A stretch of 36,755 nt of DNA, taken from NCBI GenBank assembly GCA_929200535.1, contig CAKMZV010000007.1, forward strand, positions 1-36,755, given 5' to 3'. Source of the DNA: an uncultured Gammaproteobacteria bacterium. Lineage in GTDB: Bacteria > Pseudomonadota > Gammaproteobacteria > CAKMZV01. This document shows, piece by piece, positions 25,616 through 34,267 of the stretch. Made by a program: the position numbers and the translations under genes. Numbering within the stretch: the first letter of the stretch is position 1; each line of letters opens with the position of its first letter. The notes beneath the pieces are model-generated. The model was not told the origin of the DNA and ran no database searches. It worked only from the letters and a program-made list of their open reading frames with translations.

Positions 25616-26601
25616 TATTTACAATTTTGTATTTTTGATTGTGAAGTTCTTGCACCAAAATCAGCGACCATAGTCGAGGCGACTCGATTGCTTAATTTAG
25701 CACTTTTCTCTTCGCTCCAGTTTTGCTGAGTGGCGTATAAAAAAGCTCCAGCAAAAGAGTCACCAGCCCCATTAGTATCAACAACATTAGCCTTTACTCC
25801 AGAATAAAAATCCATTTTGGCATTGTGTTCGGTATTATAGATAGCACAGCCACGCTCTCCTAAGGTAACGACTATTTTCTTACTATGTTCACCTATCGCC
25901 TCACAGGCGAGCGTCAAATCTTCTTGTTTTGACCAAGTTAGCACCTCCTCTTCATTGGCAAATAATAAATCAATGCCCAGAGTTAATAGCTCTGTAATTT
26001 GTGAATGAAAAAAAGAGACGATGGCAGGGTCTGAAAAACTGAGTGCTATTTTTATGCCTTGTTGCTTGGCGTGCACAATCGCTTTTTTGGCAAGTTCAAA
26101 AGCCCCCTCAGCGGTAACGAGATAGCCTTCCATAAAGAGCCAATCAGCATTTGTAATATGTGAAAAATCAATATCGTTAACACATAAATCCGCGGTGGAA
26201 CCGAGGTAGGTTAGCATAGTTCGTTGTGCATCCGGTGTAATAAGGACAATACATTTTCCTGTTACACCATCGGCATAAGCTGGCTCACAAATCACCCCTT
26301 GATCCTTTAAATCTTGAGTGTAGAATTGCCCAAATTCATCATCAGCTACTCGGCAACAATAGCGAGCCGCTCCACCCAGCTGGCTAAAGATGACCATAGA
26401 ATTGGCAGCAGAGCCGCCTCCGGTACGTTTTTTTGGTTCAAATTGTGCACTAAGGGTGGTAAAAATTTGTTTGTAAATTTCGGCATCGATAAGGGTCATT
26501 TGCCCCTTATTGATTTTATTTTCCTGTAAGAAGGCATCATTGACTTCAAACTCGGTATCGACAAGGGCATTTCCTAACCCTAAAAGAGTGTGTTTTTTCA
26601 T
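25615..26601 (-). CDS. PfkB-family carbohydrate/nucleoside kinase, adenosine-kinase-like
   Basis: A 328-residue ribokinase-fold enzyme. Visible motifs are the N-terminal GLGNALVDTEF, the substrate-binding GGGSAANSMV, a TGKCIVLITPDAQRTM strand, and the C-terminal PfkB signature DTNGAGDSFAGAFLY with the catalytic Asp. The sequence pattern is closest to bacterial adenosine-kinase-like proteins, which phosphorylate adenosine or related nucleosides. The exact substrate cannot be proved. It begins 9 nt after the DoxX-like gene and is coupled to the glutathione transferase gene. Confidence 0.88.
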   Translation of the reverse strand: MKKHTLLGLGNALVDTEFEVNDAFLQENKINKGQMTLIDAEIYKQIFTTLSAQFEPKKRTGGGSAANSMVIFSQLGGAARYCCRVADDEFGQFYTQDLKDQGVICEPAYADGVTGKCIVLITPDAQRTMLTYLGSTADLCVNDIDFSHITNADWLFMEGYLVTAEGAFELAKKAIVHAKQQGIKIALSFSDPAIVSFFHSQITELLTLGIDLLFANEEEVLTWSKQEDLTLACEAIGEHSKKIVVTLGERGCAIYNTEHNAKMDFYSGVKANVVDTNGAGDSFAGAFLYATQQNWSEEKSAKLSNRVASTMVADFGARTSQSKIQNCK

Positions 26602-26610
26602 TGTTTCATT

Positions 26611-27159
26611 TTATTTCCTTAGAATTCCATCAATACTTATTTTCCCTCCGCCATAGCAAAATAAGATAAGCAACATTAGCAGGTAACTAATACTTTGTTC
26701 AATACCATTAGCAAACAACATAATATCACCTTTTTGGGTGAGATTATCATAGTTTCCATATTCTTGGACTAAGGTAATGATTTGATCGATCTCTAAATTG
26801 TATTCAATAATAGTATTCCAACCGTTATCTATCTGAACTAAAAGCATAATCATTACTATTACAATAGATAGCAATAGAGCACTCAAACGTGTCATCAGAC
26901 CAAGTAACAGGATTATACTTGCGGTCAATTGAGTTGCTATTAGGAGGACTGCCAAAGGCATTGGCTGAGGAAGATGTAAATCATCACCAAGGAAAATAAT
27001 TGTTTGTTCAAAGGTGTTTAATTGCTGCCAGCCTGGAATGAAAAAAATAGGAAAGAGATAAAATCTCATACCGAGAAGGGCAAGGGATTTTAACCATTGT
27101 TGATTTTCAATAACTTGGCTTAATGAGCTAAGCCAGCTTTTTGAGGATGTCTTTTTCAT
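26611..27159 (-). CDS. DoxX-like membrane protein
   Basis: The 182-residue inner-membrane protein has four hydrophobic helices. Its first part, LGMRFYLFPIFFIPGWQQL, matches the DoxX start (R...P.FF..G...L), followed by PLAVLLIATQLTASIILLLGL. Many members have unknown function; some are linked to thiosulfate or redox chemistry. The extra loop around residues 110-145 is longer than in the smallest members. Its start overlaps the stop of the TPR lipoprotein gene by four bases (ATGA), so the two are co-translated. Confidence 0.8.
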   Translation of the reverse strand: MKKTSSKSWLSSLSQVIENQQWLKSLALLGMRFYLFPIFFIPGWQQLNTFEQTIIFLGDDLHLPQPMPLAVLLIATQLTASIILLLGLMTRLSALLLSIVIVMIMLLVQIDNGWNTIIEYNLEIDQIITLVQEYGNYDNLTQKGDIMLFANGIEQSISYLLMLLILFCYGGGKISIDGILRK

Positions 27160-28943
27160 TTTTTTCGAGAAATTAGACGTTTTTGTAATTTTTGTATTTT
27201 AATATCTTTAGGGAAATCTTTTAGGCCTTTTTTTAATAACTCGGTTGCTTTTTTCTTTTTACCACTTTCCCAGAGAACAATGCTTAAATGGGATAGAACT
27301 TCAGGATCATTTCTTAATTCTAACGCTTGAGTGAGTAAGTCAATGGCTTTATCATATTTTTTTAAGTGAAAATACAACCAACCAAGGCTATCTAAGATAT
27401 GTGCTTTTTTAGGGGATAGTCGATACGCTTTTTCAAGCAAAGGTTTAGCTTCATCAAATTTATTTAAATTATCCGTGAGAATATAACCCAAACTATTAAG
27501 TACCTCTGCATTATCTGGATATATTTTCACCAAATCTTTAAAAAGTTTTTCTGCCGCGTGAAATTGCTTTAGAAAAATATTTAGCATACCTTGAAAATAT
27601 AAGCTATCCAGATCGCCCCCATAAAGTTCTAAGCGCTTCTCAAGAGTTTTCAGGGCTAATTCACGCTTTCCTTGTTTATCATAGATTTTAGATAACAAAT
27701 AACTAATATCATGACGCAGGGCATCAGTTAAATCATATTGAGTGGGGTCGTCGGCTTTCTTAGGACGATGACTTTTATCAAGGTAGAGAGAAATTTCTAA
27801 TGCTTCCTCATATTTTGTTTGAGAATATAAGATATATGAAGAGTAATATAAAGCGCGCTTTTTATAAGGACTAGAGGGCTGGATTTGTTTAAATTCTGAT
27901 AATATCTTGGGATAATGTTTTTTGTCATCGTGTTCTAATAACGTAATGGCATGAAAATAATGTGCCCATGATTTCTCTTGAGAGGAGTTTTTTTTGAGCC
28001 AATTTGCGTGTTCTAATGCTTTATCTTCTTGTTTTATTTTTTTATCGACGTAGTAAGAAGCTAATAACTTTCGAGCACGTTCTTCAATATGAAAATGTTG
28101 GTTATCAAGATTAATAAGGCGTTTTAAATACATTGCTGCTTTATCTAACGAATGATTTTTAAGATAGTAGCGTGCCATTGACCATTGTAGATAAACTAAA
28201 TCAGAGTGTTTTTCTGAAACCTCTATAAACAGCTTTTCATTGGTTGAAATATGGTTATCTCCGACATTGACCATAACAGCAATCCATAAGGTATCTGTCG
28301 TATCGAGGTAGAGAGCGTGTGCTAAGGCTATTTTATTCTTGGTGGGGTATGGCATTGCGGTTAACCATTGACTTATCTCATCTATCTGATGAGTAAGCTC
28401 TACGTTTTGTTCCTTTAAACGTACGTAAGAATTAAAAGCTCGCTCTTTTTTTTGCAAAGTAAGCCCAACTAAAATATTATAGTAATTCGCTTGAATCGAT
28501 AGGGTGGTAGGGGTTGTTGCTTGGGTTCTTTTGACAAAACGAGAAGCATTACGCTCAGTCAGCGTTGTATTTTGAAGGAGAATTGACAATTCGGTAGCAC
28601 GCATGGCAGAGAAGTAATCTTCTGGATGTTCTTTGGCGATGGAATCATAAAGATTAGAAGCACGTTGCAAAAAATTTTTCTGATGTGGATCTTCAATTGA
28701 ATATAAATTTAAACCTTGTGGATAAAGTAGGTTTGCTTGGATTAGCGTGGTTAATTTATTGGGATTAGAGGTGAAGTTTGGCTGTTTAGTCTCAATAGTC
28801 GAGCCATCAGTATTTTTTTTGAGTGGTTGATTAGAATTTTTAGTAAAGCTTGCACATCCCCATAGTGAAAGAATGACCAAGAGAAGAGTTGGAAATTGAA
28901 TCCAGTGAGGTTGGAGTATTGTTTTTAGAAAATTTTGAATCAA
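27156..28943 (-). CDS. TPR-repeat outer-membrane lipoprotein (LbcA-like)
   Basis: The 595-residue protein begins with a signal ending in LSLWGC, with the lipidated Cys at residue 30 and Ala at +2, which fits outer-membrane sorting. The rest is almost all helical, with TPR units best seen in the last third (NAEVLNSLGYILTD, KAHILDSLGWLYFHLKKYDKAIDLL, DPEVLSHLSIVLWESG). In Pseudomonas aeruginosa the gene next to and divergent from hemA is a TPR lipoprotein, LbcA, partner of the protease CtpA; this one has the same position and architecture. Orthology is likely but not proved, and lolB/ispE, which follow there, are replaced here by a DoxX-like gene. The start is TTG. Confidence 0.82.
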   Translation of the reverse strand: MIQNFLKTILQPHWIQFPTLLLVILSLWGCASFTKNSNQPLKKNTDGSTIETKQPNFTSNPNKLTTLIQANLLYPQGLNLYSIEDPHQKNFLQRASNLYDSIAKEHPEDYFSAMRATELSILLQNTTLTERNASRFVKRTQATTPTTLSIQANYYNILVGLTLQKKERAFNSYVRLKEQNVELTHQIDEISQWLTAMPYPTKNKIALAHALYLDTTDTLWIAVMVNVGDNHISTNEKLFIEVSEKHSDLVYLQWSMARYYLKNHSLDKAAMYLKRLINLDNQHFHIEERARKLLASYYVDKKIKQEDKALEHANWLKKNSSQEKSWAHYFHAITLLEHDDKKHYPKILSEFKQIQPSSPYKKRALYYSSYILYSQTKYEEALEISLYLDKSHRPKKADDPTQYDLTDALRHDISYLLSKIYDKQGKRELALKTLEKRLELYGGDLDSLYFQGMLNIFLKQFHAAEKLFKDLVKIYPDNAEVLNSLGYILTDNLNKFDEAKPLLEKAYRLSPKKAHILDSLGWLYFHLKKYDKAIDLLTQALELRNDPEVLSHLSIVLWESGKKKKATELLKKGLKDFPKDIKIQKLQKRLISRKK

Positions 28944-29032
28944 TTTTTAAAAATTTTACAGAGGTATGATATTCTTTTATTTTAACCTAAGGTACCGGAA
29001 AAGTAAGTCTAAATATAGCGTGGAACTCGATA

Positions 29033-29118
29033 TATTGTACAATAAATAAGGACGGCTAAAAAAATGGAGAGAGCAAAAAAGGGGTAAAAAATGATTATCA
29101 ATTTATTATTTTTGATAA
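29033..29118. promoter_or_regulatory. Palindromic sites between divergent lipoprotein and hemA genes
   Basis: Two candidate operators lie in this 294-nt divergent gap. TATTGTACAATA at 29033-29044 is a perfect 12-bp palindrome. TTATCAA (29095-29101) and TTGATAA (29112-29118) form a perfect 7-bp inverted repeat with a 10-nt spacer. No regulator can be assigned; the second does not match the spacing of an FNR site. Confidence 0.35.
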
Positions 29119-29237
29119 ATAAAATTAATATAAAAATCTTCCTCTTTTAATTCTTCAATTTTATGAGCAAATCAAATATAAATTTTAACCTGCGATGTAG
29201 CAATTTTTTTATTAAGTATGTAATTTAATCTCTTTTT

Positions 29238-30551
29238 ATGAGTCTATCGTTAATCGGAATAAACCATAACACTGCGCCTGTGGAAATGCGTGAGAAAGTA
29301 GTATTTGATTCAAATACTATGGTGGATGATTTGCGGTTATTCCAGCAGAAAACAGGGGTTTCTGAACTTGCTATATTAGCAACTTGTAATCGCACAGAAG
29401 TTTATTTTGGGTTTCAATGCGATGTTCAATGTAAAGATGATGCTTGCCATCTGAAATGTCAAAAACAGTCAAAAATTAGTCCACGAGTTTTAGATTATTT
29501 GCATCAGCATAGCCATTTTCCTAAAGATAGTTTATCACCATTTTTATATGAATACCATAATAGTGAGATGATAAGACATACAATGAGAGTGGCAAGTGGT
29601 TTAAATTCAATGATTATTGGTGAACCGCAAATTCTTGGGCAAATGAAGCAATGCTTTCACCTTGCCTCTCAAGCAGGAACGCTTAAGAATAAACTACAAC
29701 GTTTATTTCAGCATATTTTTTCTGCGGCTAAAAAAGTAAGAAGTGAGACAGGCATTGGAACAGAGCCGATTTCGATTGCTTCTGCTGCAGTGAAATTGAT
29801 TGCACAATTTTATACCAGTCTGGAAGATAAAAAAGTTTTACTTATCGGTGCTGGAGATACGATTCGCTTGGTTTCACAACATATTGACTCGCTATCAGCA
29901 AAAAATTTTATAGTGGCTAATCGAAGTTTAGATAAGGCTTTGGAATTAGTTCAAAAGGATAAAAGTAGGGCAATTCCTTTAGAGCAAATGAAGTCCTATT
30001 TAACGCAAGCGGATGTAGTAGTTAGCTGCACCTCAAGCAGGGAACGCATTATTGATAATGCAGATATTGAGCAAGCAATGAAGATGCGTCCTGAGCGTCG
30101 CTTAGTGTTAATTGATTTAGGGGTTCCGCGTGATATTGATCCAGATGTGGCAAAAAACTCCCAAGTGTATTTATATAGTGTTGATGATTTATCTAATATT
30201 GTTAAATCTTCTTTAAGGAATCGTCAGCACAAGGTCAAGCAAGCTGATGAGATTATTAACGTTTACGAAAAAGAATTTACTCGTTGGGTCAATTTACAAA
30301 ATAATGTTTCTACTGTCGATGCACTTCGCCATTATGGTGATGAGCAACGACAACAACTTATTTATAAATATACTAAAAAGCTACAAAAAGAAAATGGAGA
30401 AAATATTGAAGAGACTCTACAGCAATTTGCTACTCAGCTCAACAATACACTAATGCACTCTCCAACAGCGGCTTTGCGTGATGCTATTGAAGAGAATGAT
30501 ATTGAAAAAATAGCACTTATTCGTTCCTTATTTAATAGAGGTAACCAATGA
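29238..30551 (+). CDS. hemA: Glutamyl-tRNA reductase
   Basis: HemA reduces glutamyl-tRNA(Glu) to glutamate-1-semialdehyde, the first committed step of tetrapyrrole synthesis in the C5 pathway. The 437-residue protein has the catalytic Cys50 in LATCNRTEVY, the substrate domain signature SGLNSMIIGEPQILGQ, the NADPH-binding VLLIGAGDTIRLV with VANRS, and a C-terminal dimerisation helix region. Odd feature: immediately after the active site, an insertion holds four cysteines (Cys61, 65, 70, 74) and a His (71) in a small metal-site-like cluster. The start ATG has a T-rich leader and no Shine-Dalgarno. It heads a tight run with puuE, lysC, gmk, a regulator and dnaG. Confidence 0.97.
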   Translation: MSLSLIGINHNTAPVEMREKVVFDSNTMVDDLRLFQQKTGVSELAILATCNRTEVYFGFQCDVQCKDDACHLKCQKQSKISPRVLDYLHQHSHFPKDSLSPFLYEYHNSEMIRHTMRVASGLNSMIIGEPQILGQMKQCFHLASQAGTLKNKLQRLFQHIFSAAKKVRSETGIGTEPISIASAAVKLIAQFYTSLEDKKVLLIGAGDTIRLVSQHIDSLSAKNFIVANRSLDKALELVQKDKSRAIPLEQMKSYLTQADVVVSCTSSRERIIDNADIEQAMKMRPERRLVLIDLGVPRDIDPDVAKNSQVYLYSVDDLSNIVKSSLRNRQHKVKQADEIINVYEKEFTRWVNLQNNVSTVDALRHYGDEQRQQLIYKYTKKLQKENGENIEETLQQFATQLNNTLMHSPTAALRDAIEENDIEKIALIRSLFNRGNQ

Positions 30552-31471
30552 AGGCTACTATGACAAGTAATTATCCTCGTGATTTGATTGGCTATGGACG
30601 CAACGTTCCTGATGCACAATGGAAAAATAATGCTAAAGTTGCTGTGCAATTTGTGCTTAACTATGAAGAGGGGGGAGAGCAATGTATTCTTCATGGGGAC
30701 TCATCCTCAGAGATTTTTTTATCAGAAATCGTAGCGGCAAAAGAATTTCATAACCAACGTCATATGAGTATGGAATCATTATATGAATATGGTTCAAGAG
30801 TTGGGGTATGGCGTTTATTAGACTTATTTAAGGAATACGATATTCCTATTACCATCTTTGCGGTTGGTATGGCATTAATGCGGCATAAAGAATTAGCACA
30901 TTATTTTAAGCAAGAAAATTATGACGTTTGTGCACACGGTATGCGTTGGATCAGCTATCAGGATATTGATATTGACACCGAAAGACAACATATGCAAGAA
31001 TGTATTAGCACACTGCAAGAGCTATTAGGAAAAAGACCCAGTGGGTGGTACACAGGGAGAAACAGCCCTAATACAAGGCAATTAGTAATGGAAGAGGGTG
31101 GATTTATGTATGATAGTGATGCTTATGATGATGATCTTCCTTACTGGATAATGAACGGAGCAAAGCCTCATTTAGTCATTCCTTATACTTTAGATGTTAA
31201 TGATATGCGTTTTCTCACGCCTCAAGGCTTTAATACGGGTGAGCAATTCTATACTTACCTCAAAGATTCCTTCGATGCACTTTATAAAGAAGGTGAGAGC
31301 AAACCTAAAATGATGTCGATAGGTATGCATGCCAGAATACTGGGTAAGCCCGGAAGAATTATGGCGTTGAGAAAATTTATTGATTATGTGGCAAATAAAC
31401 AAGGTGTATGGTTTTGTACGCGCCAACAAATTGCTGACCATTGGTATCAAAATCATTTTCCTAAAATATAA
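30548..31471 (+). CDS. puuE: Allantoinase, PuuE type
   Basis: PuuE hydrolyses allantoin to allantoate in purine breakdown, using a polysaccharide-deacetylase (NodB) fold and no metal in known enzymes. The sequence matches the family throughout: YPRDLIGYGRN, VQFVLNYEEGGE, MSMESLYEYGSRVGVWRLL, GWYTGRNSPNTR, EEGGFMYDSDAYDDDLPYW and the ending around SIGMHARILGKPGR. The ATG at 30548 overlaps the hemA stop by four bases; the ATG at 30560 gives MTSNYPRD, which aligns better with the family N-terminus and has AAGG upstream. Its place between hemA and lysC is unusual, since no other purine-degradation gene is present. Confidence 0.93.
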   Translation: MKATMTSNYPRDLIGYGRNVPDAQWKNNAKVAVQFVLNYEEGGEQCILHGDSSSEIFLSEIVAAKEFHNQRHMSMESLYEYGSRVGVWRLLDLFKEYDIPITIFAVGMALMRHKELAHYFKQENYDVCAHGMRWISYQDIDIDTERQHMQECISTLQELLGKRPSGWYTGRNSPNTRQLVMEEGGFMYDSDAYDDDLPYWIMNGAKPHLVIPYTLDVNDMRFLTPQGFNTGEQFYTYLKDSFDALYKEGESKPKMMSIGMHARILGKPGRIMALRKFIDYVANKQGVWFCTRQQIADHWYQNHFPKI

Positions 31472-31477
31472 CAAAAT

Positions 31478-32743
31478 ATGCGAATTGTACAAAAATTTGG
31501 TGGTACTTCGGTTGGCTCTATTGAGCGTATTCAGAATGTTGCCAAACGTGTTAAGGGTTGGGCAGATAATGGTTATGAAGTTGTTGTCGTTGTGTCGGCG
31601 ATGTCTGGTGAAACAAATCGCCTAACTGAACTTATTAAAAAAATCGATCCAAACGCTAATCGGCGTGAGCAAGATGTTGTCCTATCCTCAGGTGAGCAAG
31701 TGAGTATGGCATTATTATCAATAGCCTTGCAGGCAATCGGCATAGAGGCGGTATCATTTTCTGGTTGGCAAGCAGGCATTAGCACGGATAAAGTCCATTC
31801 TAAAGCACGAATTTTAGATATTAATTCATCAAGAATCGATGCCGTTTTGAAGCAAAAAAAAATTGCTGTTGTGGCAGGCTTTCAGGGTATTACCAATGAA
31901 CAAAATATCAGCACCCTTGGGCGTGGTGGTTCAGATACCAGTGCGGTAGCACTATCCATTGCTTTAAAGGCAGATGAATGTCAAATTTATACCGATGTAG
32001 ATGGTGTCTATTCAACTGACCCTCGGATAGTTCCTGAGGCACGCAGGCTGAATACTATCCTCTTTGAGGAGATGTTAGAAATGGCAAGCCTTGGTGCTAA
32101 AGTATTACAAATTCGCTCTGTTGAATTAGCATGTAAATATGAAGTTCCTTTGCGTGTTCTTAGCTCGCTAACTCCGATTGATGAAAATCCCAGTTTAGAG
32201 AAATTAGAAGGCACCTTAATTATTCCTGAAAATAAAAAACAAACAATGACAAAAACAATGGAAGATCCAAAAATTGCAGGTATTGCATTTAATCGTGATG
32301 AAGCTCAAATCAAAGTAATGGGAGTCCCGGATCGCCCAGGCGTTGCTTACAAAATATTATCTGCCATATCGGAACAGAATATTGAGGTTGATATGATTGT
32401 ACAAAACACCTCAGCCAATAAACTGACTGACTTTACCTATACAGTGAATCGTGGGGACTATGCTCGTGCCTTAGAAATTACCGAAGGCTTACTTTCTCAA
32501 ATTGAAGCAACAGGAGTCATAGGTAACAATAAAATGGTTAAAGTTTCCTTAGTTGGAGTTGGGATGCGCTCGCACGCAGGTATTGCAAGTAAAATGTTTG
32601 AAGCATTGGCACAACAGGGCATCAATATCCTAATCATATCTACTTCGGAAATTAAAATTTCAGTTGGAATAGATGAGCAAGATTTGGAAAAAGCCGTGAA
32701 TATATTACATCAAAAATTTGAATTGGAAAAACAACCAGCATAA
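31478..32743 (+). CDS. lysC: Aspartate kinase
   Basis: This enzyme phosphorylates aspartate, the entry step to lysine, threonine, methionine and diaminopimelate. At 421 residues it is the standalone form without homoserine dehydrogenase. The kinase domain shows KFGGTSVG at 6-13, SSGEQVSMALL, TLGRGGSDTSAVAL and YTDVDGVYSTDPR; two ACT domains follow (about 265-420), with GVPDRPGVAYKILSAI and VGVGMRSHAGIASKMFEAL, which normally bind lysine and/or threonine for feedback control. It begins 6 nt after puuE and ends 10 nt before gmk. Confidence 0.97.
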   Translation: MRIVQKFGGTSVGSIERIQNVAKRVKGWADNGYEVVVVVSAMSGETNRLTELIKKIDPNANRREQDVVLSSGEQVSMALLSIALQAIGIEAVSFSGWQAGISTDKVHSKARILDINSSRIDAVLKQKKIAVVAGFQGITNEQNISTLGRGGSDTSAVALSIALKADECQIYTDVDGVYSTDPRIVPEARRLNTILFEEMLEMASLGAKVLQIRSVELACKYEVPLRVLSSLTPIDENPSLEKLEGTLIIPENKKQTMTKTMEDPKIAGIAFNRDEAQIKVMGVPDRPGVAYKILSAISEQNIEVDMIVQNTSANKLTDFTYTVNRGDYARALEITEGLLSQIEATGVIGNNKMVKVSLVGVGMRSHAGIASKMFEALAQQGINILIISTSEIKISVGIDEQDLEKAVNILHQKFELEKQPA

Positions 32744-32753
32744 TAATCACATA

Positions 32754-33350
32754 ATGGCACAGAAGCAACGTTCCTTATTTATTATTTCAGGACCATCGGG
32801 TGTTGGCAAAACATCCGTTTTACGGGAAGTAATAAAACAAGATGAAAACACAGACAATCAACTCACTCTATCCATTTCCTACACCACTCGCCCACCAAGA
32901 AAAGGGGAGATTGATGGGGTAAATTATTTTTTTGTATCTGTCCCAAAATTTGAGCAAATGAAATCAAATGGAGAATTTTTAGAGAGTGCCACCGTTTATG
33001 GTTATCAATATGGTACAGGTAAACAATGGATAGAAAAGCAACTTCAAAAAAATGACTGTGATATTATTCTTGAAATTGACGTGCAAGGTGCAATACAAAT
33101 AATGCAAAATCAGTTTGACAATTGCTCTATATTTATTCATCCGCCTTCTCTTGAGACGCTGAAAGAACGTCTTCATTCTCGCCAGACAGATGCAAAAGAA
33201 GTTATTCAAAAACGCTTAGAAATTGCTCAACAAGAAATAGAATTAAGTGAGCAATTTGATTACTGGGTAACGAATGACAACTACGAAAAATCTATTTTAG
33301 GCATACAAGCAATTATTTGCAGCTATCGTTTAAAAAATAGCCATCAATGA
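32754..33350 (+). CDS. gmk: Guanylate kinase
   Basis: This essential enzyme converts GMP to GDP with ATP. From the ATG at 32754 it has 198 residues, and the P-loop SGPSGVGKTS lies at 12-21. The GMP-binding SYTTRPPRKGEIDGVNYFF, the GEFLE segment, VYGYQYGT and EIDVQGAIQI are all present. An in-frame TTG at 32718 would add 12 residues overlapping lysC and is rejected because the family starts just before the P-loop. Its last codons overlap the next gene by four bases (ATGA). The usual partner rpoZ is not downstream. Confidence 0.96.
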   Translation: MAQKQRSLFIISGPSGVGKTSVLREVIKQDENTDNQLTLSISYTTRPPRKGEIDGVNYFFVSVPKFEQMKSNGEFLESATVYGYQYGTGKQWIEKQLQKNDCDIILEIDVQGAIQIMQNQFDNCSIFIHPPSLETLKERLHSRQTDAKEVIQKRLEIAQQEIELSEQFDYWVTNDNYEKSILGIQAIICSYRLKNSHQ

Positions 33351-34267
33351 AGCTATCACAAATTAGAATTTTTCTTGCAGTTATTGAAAATGGCTATAGC
33401 ATTAGCCGTACTGTTGAGAAAATATTTATTGTTCAATCTGCCCTAAGTCGGCAAATCAAACTTTTTGAGGATGAATTAGGGCATCCGTTATTTTGTCGTC
33501 TTGGAAAACGTTTTACAGGACTCACCCCATTTGGTGAAAAGGTGCATAAATTAGCCTTAAATATGGCATCCAATGAGAAAAATTTATTAGCTCTCTCAAA
33601 AAATTGGTCAGAAAAAGAATCGATTTTAACCATTGCTACCACACACACACAAGCAAAATATTTCTTGCCTGAAGCAATCAATAAAATTCGCCAAAAGTTA
33701 CCCAATTTAGAGCTTAGAATTGAGCAGTCTAATCCGAATAATTTAATTACGATGTTAGAAAAGCAACAAGCCGATGTTGCTATTTGCACTGAACAAATTG
33801 GCGATAGAGAATATTTAAGCTACACCCCTTGTTATCAATGGCAACACGGTGTTGTTGTTTCTCCTAATCATCCGCTTAGTAAATACAATGAAGTGACTCT
33901 TGCACAAGTGGCAGATTACCCCATTATCACATACGTTTATGGCTTTACTGGAAGACCTGCTATTCAACGAGCATTTTTAGAAATTAATCGCAAACCTCAG
34001 ATTGTACTGTCGGCATCAGATTCTGATGTGATTAAAACCTATGCACGGATTGGTTTTGGTGTCGGAATTATTGCCCAAATGGGCTATCAAAAAGAAGATA
34101 AAGAAACTCTGAAATATCTTACTATTGATACCCCTATTGAGCCTTCTCAAACAGGTATTGCATGGCTTAACAACCGCTATTTTAATGACACAGTAAAACA
34201 AGCAATAGAAATTATTATTCAACATGGTAATCACTTTGATGTAAAAAACTCTCGTGGCAAAAATTGA
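33347..34267 (+). CDS. CysB-type LysR family transcriptional regulator
   Basis: The 306-residue regulator has an N-terminal winged helix-turn-helix (about 1-60; MKLSQIRIFLAVIENGYSIS, QSALSRQIKLFEDELG, PLFCRLGKR..GLTPFG) and a C-terminal effector-binding domain. ATTHTQAKYFLPEAI matches the CysB/Cbl group, which senses N- or O-acetylserine or related sulfur compounds. CysB proteins activate sulfur assimilation genes. It is embedded in an operon rather than divergent from its targets, with its ATG overlapping the gmk stop and its end overlapping dnaG. The residues around NHPLS..NEVTLAQ..DYPIITY are conserved-looking. The exact effector is unknown, so no symbol is given. Confidence 0.88.
   Translation: MKLSQIRIFLAVIENGYSISRTVEKIFIVQSALSRQIKLFEDELGHPLFCRLGKRFTGLTPFGEKVHKLALNMASNEKNLLALSKNWSEKESILTIATTHTQAKYFLPEAINKIRQKLPNLELRIEQSNPNNLITMLEKQQADVAICTEQIGDREYLSYTPCYQWQHGVVVSPNHPLSKYNEVTLAQVADYPIITYVYGFTGRPAIQRAFLEINRKPQIVLSASDSDVIKTYARIGFGVGIIAQMGYQKEDKETLKYLTIDTPIEPSQTGIAWLNNRYFNDTVKQAIEIIIQHGNHFDVKNSRGKN

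Noticed and set aside
29091-29118. Fur or FNR box before hemA
   Set aside because: The bases match neither consensus well; the inverted-repeat spacing of 10 nt is wrong for FNR, and similarity to a Fur box is partial in AT-rich DNA.
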